Made by a program: the position numbers and the translations under genes
Part shown: positions 6,017 to 9,098 of the stretch, piece after piece
Layout of the letters: each line of letters starts with the position of its first letter
How positions within the stretch are numbered: position 1 is the first letter of the stretch
DNA from: Bacillota bacterium
Lineage (GTDB): Bacteria > Bacillota_E > RBS10-35 > JAJYVN01
Assembly (NCBI GenBank): GCA_021846605.1
Contig: JAJZWQ010000126.1
Coordinates: 1 to 9,098 of the forward strand
Length of the DNA: 9,098 nucleotides
Direction of reading: 5' to 3'
The notes under the pieces: model-generated
The model's input: only the letters and a program-made list of their open reading frames with translations
Database searches by the model: none
What the model was told of the DNA's origin: nothing

Positions 6017-7602
6017 AGCCTCAGCTCCGTCGGGGCCGTGATGCGTTCCCGCGCCTGCCGGTCGGCCACCCGCACCACCAGCTCCAGCGGCTGGTCGCTC
6101 TCCACGAGCACGAAGAGCGGGTCGGTCGGCTCTGCGCGCGCCGGGGCCTGCAGATCGACCCGCGTGCCGCCCACCCGGTACTGGCGACAGGCGGAGTAGG
6201 CCAGCGTGTGCACGTGCCAGGTCAGCTGTCGCAGGGGGGCGTTGGCCCGAAGGCCAAGGACGAACTCCAGGAGCAGGTTGAGGACCGTGCCGCTCTGTCC
6301 CACAAAGTCGGCCCGGGCAGGCCGTCCCTGGCCCGTCCCGTCGGGGGCGTAGTTCTCCCAGATCGTGCCGGTCTCGCCGGCGACGCGGGCGACGACCTCC
6401 AGATGGCGGCAGGCCAATTGGTGGGCCAGATGCCCGAAACCGTAGCGGCGCAGCCCCCGGGCCACCATCAGGACCAGGGCCGGCCAGACCGCGCCCCGGA
6501 AGTAGCCGCCGCGGGGGTCGAAGGACCCTTGGCCAACGGCCAGCGTCGGGGGGCCGGCGGGGGCGGAAAAGCCGTGGGGATCCTGCAGCCAGGCCGCCAG
6601 GCGCCCGGCCTGCTCCGGCGTGGCCACGCCGGCTACCAGGGTCCAGTAGGCCGCGATGGTCGGGACGGTGTGCCGAAAGCCGTCCGAGCGGAGATCATAG
6701 AAGAAGCCGGTTTCCGCATCCCACATCGTGTCGCGGATGCGGGCCGCCAACGCGTCGGCTTCGGCGGCCAGCCGCGCCCCGTCCCGCCGCACGGCGAGCC
6801 CCGCGCGGGCGTCGCCGGCGCGGATGTGGGCGTCGGCCGTCGCGGTGGCCAACTCCGCCAGCGAACGCGCGGAGAGCACCATCTGGGCGGAGATGTCCAG
6901 GCCGCACAGCAGGCCGGCGTTTCGCGGCGAGTTTGCCATGCTTGCCCAGTCGGTGACGTAGAGGCCATTGGCGTGCCGCAGGTGGGTCTCCAATGCCCGG
7001 TGGTAGGCCAAAAGCGGTTCCCACACCGCGCGCAGGCGGTCGCTATCCCCGGCCTGGCGCCAGTGGCAGAGTTCTGCCCAAGCGGCGAGGGGTTGGTTGA
7101 GGCCGTCCTGCGTCAGGTCCGGCGTGGGGGCGGCGCGGTCCAGCACCACCGGGCGCCCCGAGCGGCGTGTGAAGAGCGGAACTCCCTGGCGGTTCACCCA
7201 GGCCGGCTGACCCTGGCCGTCCGCTGCCAGCTCCTGGCAGATCTCGCCGTCTGGATGCTGGGCGTGGTAGAAATTGTCCAGCATCTCGGCCCCGGGCAAG
7301 AGTCCGTGTCCCAATGTGGCGAACATGGTCATCCAGGCGGTGTCGGCCAGGCGCAGCGGGCCGCCCAAGCCCGCGTCCAGGTAGTTGCTGATCAGCGCCT
7401 GGCCAGCGGCCGGGCGGCGCAGGTGGGAGGCGGCCATCTCCCAGACCAGCCAGTAGGTGTCCACGAAGGCGGGGGCCTGCGGCCAATCCGGGCGAGGCAA
7501 CTCCAGGTGCAGGCGCACCCACTCCGGCAGGGGGCTTCCCCGGTACTCCCTCCGGCCGAACCGTGCGCCCCTGCCCGCCTCGTCGCCCGACGGCACCGCC
7601 AT
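6013..7602 (-). CDS. (alpha/alpha)6-barrel glycoside hydrolase, MGH1/GH63-like
   Basis: 529 residues, a soluble protein without signal peptide. Features of trehalase/glucosidase-type (alpha/alpha)6 barrels appear in order: FVDTYWLVWEMA at 46-57, DTAWMTMF at 87-94, QDGLNQPLAAWAEL at 165-178, TDWASMANSPRNAG at 217-230, MWDAETGFFYDL at 293-304, FDPRGGYFRGAVWP at 361-374 and TGTIWENYAPDG at 411-422, where E416 is the likely general base. This layout fits the mannosylglycerate-hydrolase-like (MGH1) glycosidase domain. Substrates could be a glucosyl- or mannosyl-glycerate, trehalose-like sugars or an oligosaccharide, and the sequence alone cannot decide. The catalytic Asp that often stands in the MDNSPR signature reads Ala (A223), with D218 and D166 as candidate acids. 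ATG 7602 has GGAG about eight bases upstream. It follows the phosphatase gene by 22 bp and overlaps the methylase start by 4 bp. Confidence 0.8.
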   Translation of the reverse strand: MAVPSGDEAGRGARFGRREYRGSPLPEWVRLHLELPRPDWPQAPAFVDTYWLVWEMAASHLRRPAAGQALISNYLDAGLGGPLRLADTAWMTMFATLGHGLLPGAEMLDNFYHAQHPDGEICQELAADGQGQPAWVNRQGVPLFTRRSGRPVVLDRAAPTPDLTQDGLNQPLAAWAELCHWRQAGDSDRLRAVWEPLLAYHRALETHLRHANGLYVTDWASMANSPRNAGLLCGLDISAQMVLSARSLAELATATADAHIRAGDARAGLAVRRDGARLAAEADALAARIRDTMWDAETGFFYDLRSDGFRHTVPTIAAYWTLVAGVATPEQAGRLAAWLQDPHGFSAPAGPPTLAVGQGSFDPRGGYFRGAVWPALVLMVARGLRRYGFGHLAHQLACRHLEVVARVAGETGTIWENYAPDGTGQGRPARADFVGQSGTVLNLLLEFVLGLRANAPLRQLTWHVHTLAYSACRQYRVGGTRVDLQAPARAEPTDPLFVLVESDQPLELVVRVADRQARERITAPTELRL

Positions 7603-7624
7603 TCCCCCCGCTCCGTTACGAGAT

Positions 7625-8227
7625 TCAGCGCCGACTCGGTGGCCGCCAGTCTGCCAGGTGTGGCAGCGCGTTGACCGCCAACAGGCCCGGACGCGGGGGG
7701 CGGAAGTCCACGATGCTGAAGCCCGAGTTGTCCAGGGAGAAGCTCATCTCCCCCGGTCGAGGCTCGGGGGGTAACCCCAGATAGAACCGCAGGAGGCGGG
7801 CGAGAAAGCCGCCGTGCGCCACCGCGGCCACCTGGTGCTCCAGGGCGGCCGCGCGCAGTTCGCGGCCGCTTTCGGCGATCCGCTGGGTCACGGCGGGCAG
7901 TGGCTCCAGCCCCCGCGCCACCGCGCGCAGTGACCGCGCCTCGGCGTACGTCCGGCCCTCCAGTTCGCCGCGGCCAAGCTCCCGGAGTCCGGGCCGGGAG
8001 AGCGGCGCGGGCGACCCGGTCGCCGCGGCCAGGATCGTCGCCGTATCCCAGGCGCGGGCGAGGTCGCTGGCGAAGATGGTCCCAAACACGAGGCCCTGGC
8101 TGACGCACCACGCGCCCAGCGCCCGGGCCTGCTCGCGGCCGCGGGCGGTCAGGGGCAGGTCCTGCTGGCCCATGATCCGACCCTCAGCGTTTCCCTCGGC
8201 CTCGGCGTGCCGGATCAGATACAGCAT
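7625..8227 (-). CDS. Histidine phosphatase family protein (phosphoglycerate mutase-like)
   Basis: 200 residues, typical for the cofactor-independent-of-metal histidine phosphatase superfamily. LYLIRHAEAEGNAEGRIMG at 2-20 contains the RH catalytic pair (R6, phospho-acceptor H7) and the phosphate-binding Asn13. FASDLARAWDTA at 52-63 supplies R58, LRELGRGELEG at 81-91 supplies the proton donor E83, and VAHGG at 136-140 supplies the second His, H138. All core residues are present, so it should be active as a phosphatase. True mutases are longer, and the substrate is unknown. ATG 8227 is chosen because LYLIRH is the usual domain start and GAGG sits seven bases upstream (AAGGAGG further up). A longer in-frame start at 8302 adds only Arg-rich sequence. 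It is the first gene of the unit with the glycosidase and methylase. Related proteins include glucosyl-3-phosphoglycerate phosphatase and alpha-ribazole phosphatase. Confidence 0.88.
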   Translation of the reverse strand: MLYLIRHAEAEGNAEGRIMGQQDLPLTARGREQARALGAWCVSQGLVFGTIFASDLARAWDTATILAAATGSPAPLSRPGLRELGRGELEGRTYAEARSLRAVARGLEPLPAVTQRIAESGRELRAAALEHQVAAVAHGGFLARLLRFYLGLPPEPRPGEMSFSLDNSGFSIVDFRPPRPGLLAVNALPHLADWRPPSRR

Positions 8228-8888
8228 GTGCGTGCCTCGCCTCCTTCTGGCGCGGTAGGTTGCCCGCTCCGCCGCGGGTGGACGCCCGCGCCGCTTCCAC
8301 ACCGCCTGGCGGGCGTCCTGCCGGCGGGGCGGCAGGGGGCTACGGCCACGTGGGCGAAGCTGCCCTCGGGGGATCAGCCGGCTCTCTGGCGGTGGATCAT
8401 CGGCGCCTGCCGCCCAACGGGCTGGAGGACCTCCCCGATCCGGCGCAGGCCGCCGGTGACGCGGTCCCGACCATGCCTGCGGAACTGTTGGAGGATCCGG
8501 ACGCGCGCAAGCGCGGACGGAAGCGGGTTGCGCGCGCCGCCTGCGGGGGTGTCCTGCGCCTGGTCCGGGCGCTGTCCGCTTTTGGCGTGGGTGGGGCCCC
8601 GTGCTGGCGCGGCCTTGGGCTTCGGCAACGACGGGGGCCCCAAATGCCTGGCCCCTTCCGTGGCGGCGGCCCAGCTGAAACTGGTGCCGGAGGCCCCTGG
8701 CGCGGATTGAGCCGCTGCGGAGGGGTTCGCCTTAAGGGGGCCCTGCTGGGAGCAAAAGGCGATGCGGAGAGGAACGGCCTGATCGTGGGCGGCGACGAGC
8801 CGCGCCCGCAAGTTGCCGCCGCCGGTGCAGGCGATCCTGGAGGGGGCGCGGCGGCGCGGATTTTCCCGCTCTAAGGAGGGGCCGCGAA
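8228..8888. other. Long intergenic region with no convincing gene
   Basis: About 660 bp between the divergent phosphatase and oxidoreductase starts. Open frames exist on both strands, but they begin with weak start codons and have Gly/Pro/Arg-heavy translations. They share no recognisable motif, as expected from GC-rich DNA with few stops. Part of one plus-strand frame (about 8390-8560) has coding-like codon use, and its translation (PAELLEDPDARKRGRKRVAR) looks like a helical protein end, so a decayed gene fragment is possible. Promoters for both flanking genes should lie here, but no clear -35/-10 pair stands out. A small GC hairpin at 8317-8336 has no T-run. Confidence 0.5.
8873..8880 (+). 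promoter_or_regulatory. Ribosome binding site of the Gfo/Idh/MocA-type gene
   Basis: AAGGAGGG lies eight bases before the ATG at 8889, a strong match to the Shine-Dalgarno consensus with ideal spacing. It fixes the start of the partial oxidoreductase gene. Confidence 0.8.
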
Positions 8889-9098
8889 ATGGCGGTGCGG
8901 TTGGGTCTGGTTGGCGCGGGCTTTGTCGCCGGGGTGCATGCGGAGGCCCTGCGCGAGGTGGCCGGGGCAACGGTGACGCGGGTGGCCGCGCGGGATGCCG
9001 GGCGGGCGGAGGCGTTTGCCCGGGCGCACGGGATCCCCGCATGGGAGACGGACTGGCGCGCCGTCGTCACCGCGGCGGACGTCGACGCGGTCCTGGTC
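8889..9098 (+). CDS. Gfo/Idh/MocA family NAD(P)-dependent oxidoreductase, N-terminal part
   Basis: Only the first 70 residues are in the window. MAVRLGLVGAGFVAGVHAEA opens with a beta strand and the glycine-rich dinucleotide-binding loop GAGFVAGVH of the Gfo/Idh/MocA Rossmann fold. The following pattern also fits the family: VTRVAARDAGRAEAFARAHG with the Arg/Asp after the second strand, then a helix and DVDAVLV, the strand before the usual PN motif. Members oxidise or reduce sugars, inositols, biliverdin or related compounds with NAD(P), and which substrate applies here cannot be told from this part. The start is well supported by a strong ribosome binding site. It is divergent from the phosphatase-glycosidase-methylase unit across a long intergenic region. 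Confidence 0.88.
   Translation, partial: MAVRLGLVGAGFVAGVHAEALREVAGATVTRVAARDAGRAEAFARAHGIPAWETDWRAVVTAADVDAVLV

Noticed and set aside
6208..7674. Plus-strand frame of almost 490 codons across the glycosidase gene
   Set aside because: It is antisense to a recognisable glycoside hydrolase, has no motif of its own and lacks a credible ribosome binding site.
8317..8336. GC-rich hairpin CCTGCCG/CGGCAGG as a terminator
   Set aside because: No T-run follows on either strand, and such short inverted repeats are expected by chance at this base composition.
8260..8874. Plus-strand frame of about 200 codons ending just before the oxidoreductase ribosome binding site
   Set aside because: It starts at TTG without a ribosome binding site, its second half is Gly/Arg-rich with poor codon use, and no family is recognisable. 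At most it contains a decayed fragment, noted as a finding.
8374..9042. Minus-strand frame of about 220 codons reaching into the oxidoreductase gene
   Set aside because: Pro/Ala/Arg-rich translation with no motif, and it is antisense to the clear Gfo/Idh/MocA N-terminus.

Overview
This is a very GC-rich window (roughly 70% G+C by eye) from a bacterium. Strong AGGAGG-type ribosome binding sites precede at least two genes, and the strand order is compact. A Tad/Flp pilus locus, a class-I cyclic-di-GMP riboswitch, a DUF1156-type DNA methylase and a GH63-like glycosidase sit together. This would suit a high-GC, possibly thermophilic Bacillota-type lineage or a deep-branching terrestrial phylum such as Chloroflexota or Armatimonadota. 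No sequence here fixes the taxon, so that placement is inference.

Left part (1-1380, minus strand): the start of a Tad pilus operon. Reading leftwards, the order is a GEMM-I (c-di-GMP-I) riboswitch aptamer at 1379-1275, an intrinsic-terminator-like hairpin at 1247-1214, a perfect AAGGAGGT ribosome binding site, a Flp pilin gene, an overlapping tadE-like minor pilin gene, and a tadG/TadE-G-like gene that runs off the left edge. The riboswitch ties pilus expression to the second messenger c-di-GMP. It is the clearest regulatory element in the window and the most interesting object in it.

Middle left (1474-3475, plus strand): two genes divergent from the pilus operon. The first encodes a membrane-anchored von Willebrand factor A protein with a complete metal-binding MIDAS motif, a proline-rich linker and one late transmembrane helix. 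The second encodes a small DUF192-family protein. The AT-richer gap of about 95 bp between the riboswitch and the VWA gene must hold both divergent promoters. Both products are plausibly envelope or pilus accessories.

Middle to right (8227-3428, minus strand): a three-gene unit with a histidine-phosphatase (phosphoglycerate-mutase-like) gene, a (alpha/alpha)6-barrel glycoside hydrolase of the MGH1/GH63 type, and an 862-residue DUF1156 DNA methylase. The spacing is 22 bp and then a 4-bp GTGA stop/start overlap, so the genes are probably co-transcribed. The phosphatase and hydrolase could act together in glucosyl- or mannosyl-glycerate or other glycoside metabolism. The methylase looks like an orphan with no restriction or defence partner in view. 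Its 3' end overlaps the convergent DUF192 gene by 48 bp.

Right edge (8228-9098): about 660 bp without a convincing gene, then the first 70 codons of a Gfo/Idh/MocA-type NAD(P)-dependent oxidoreductase on the plus strand. I saw no rRNA, tRNA, CRISPR array, insertion sequence or prophage gene.
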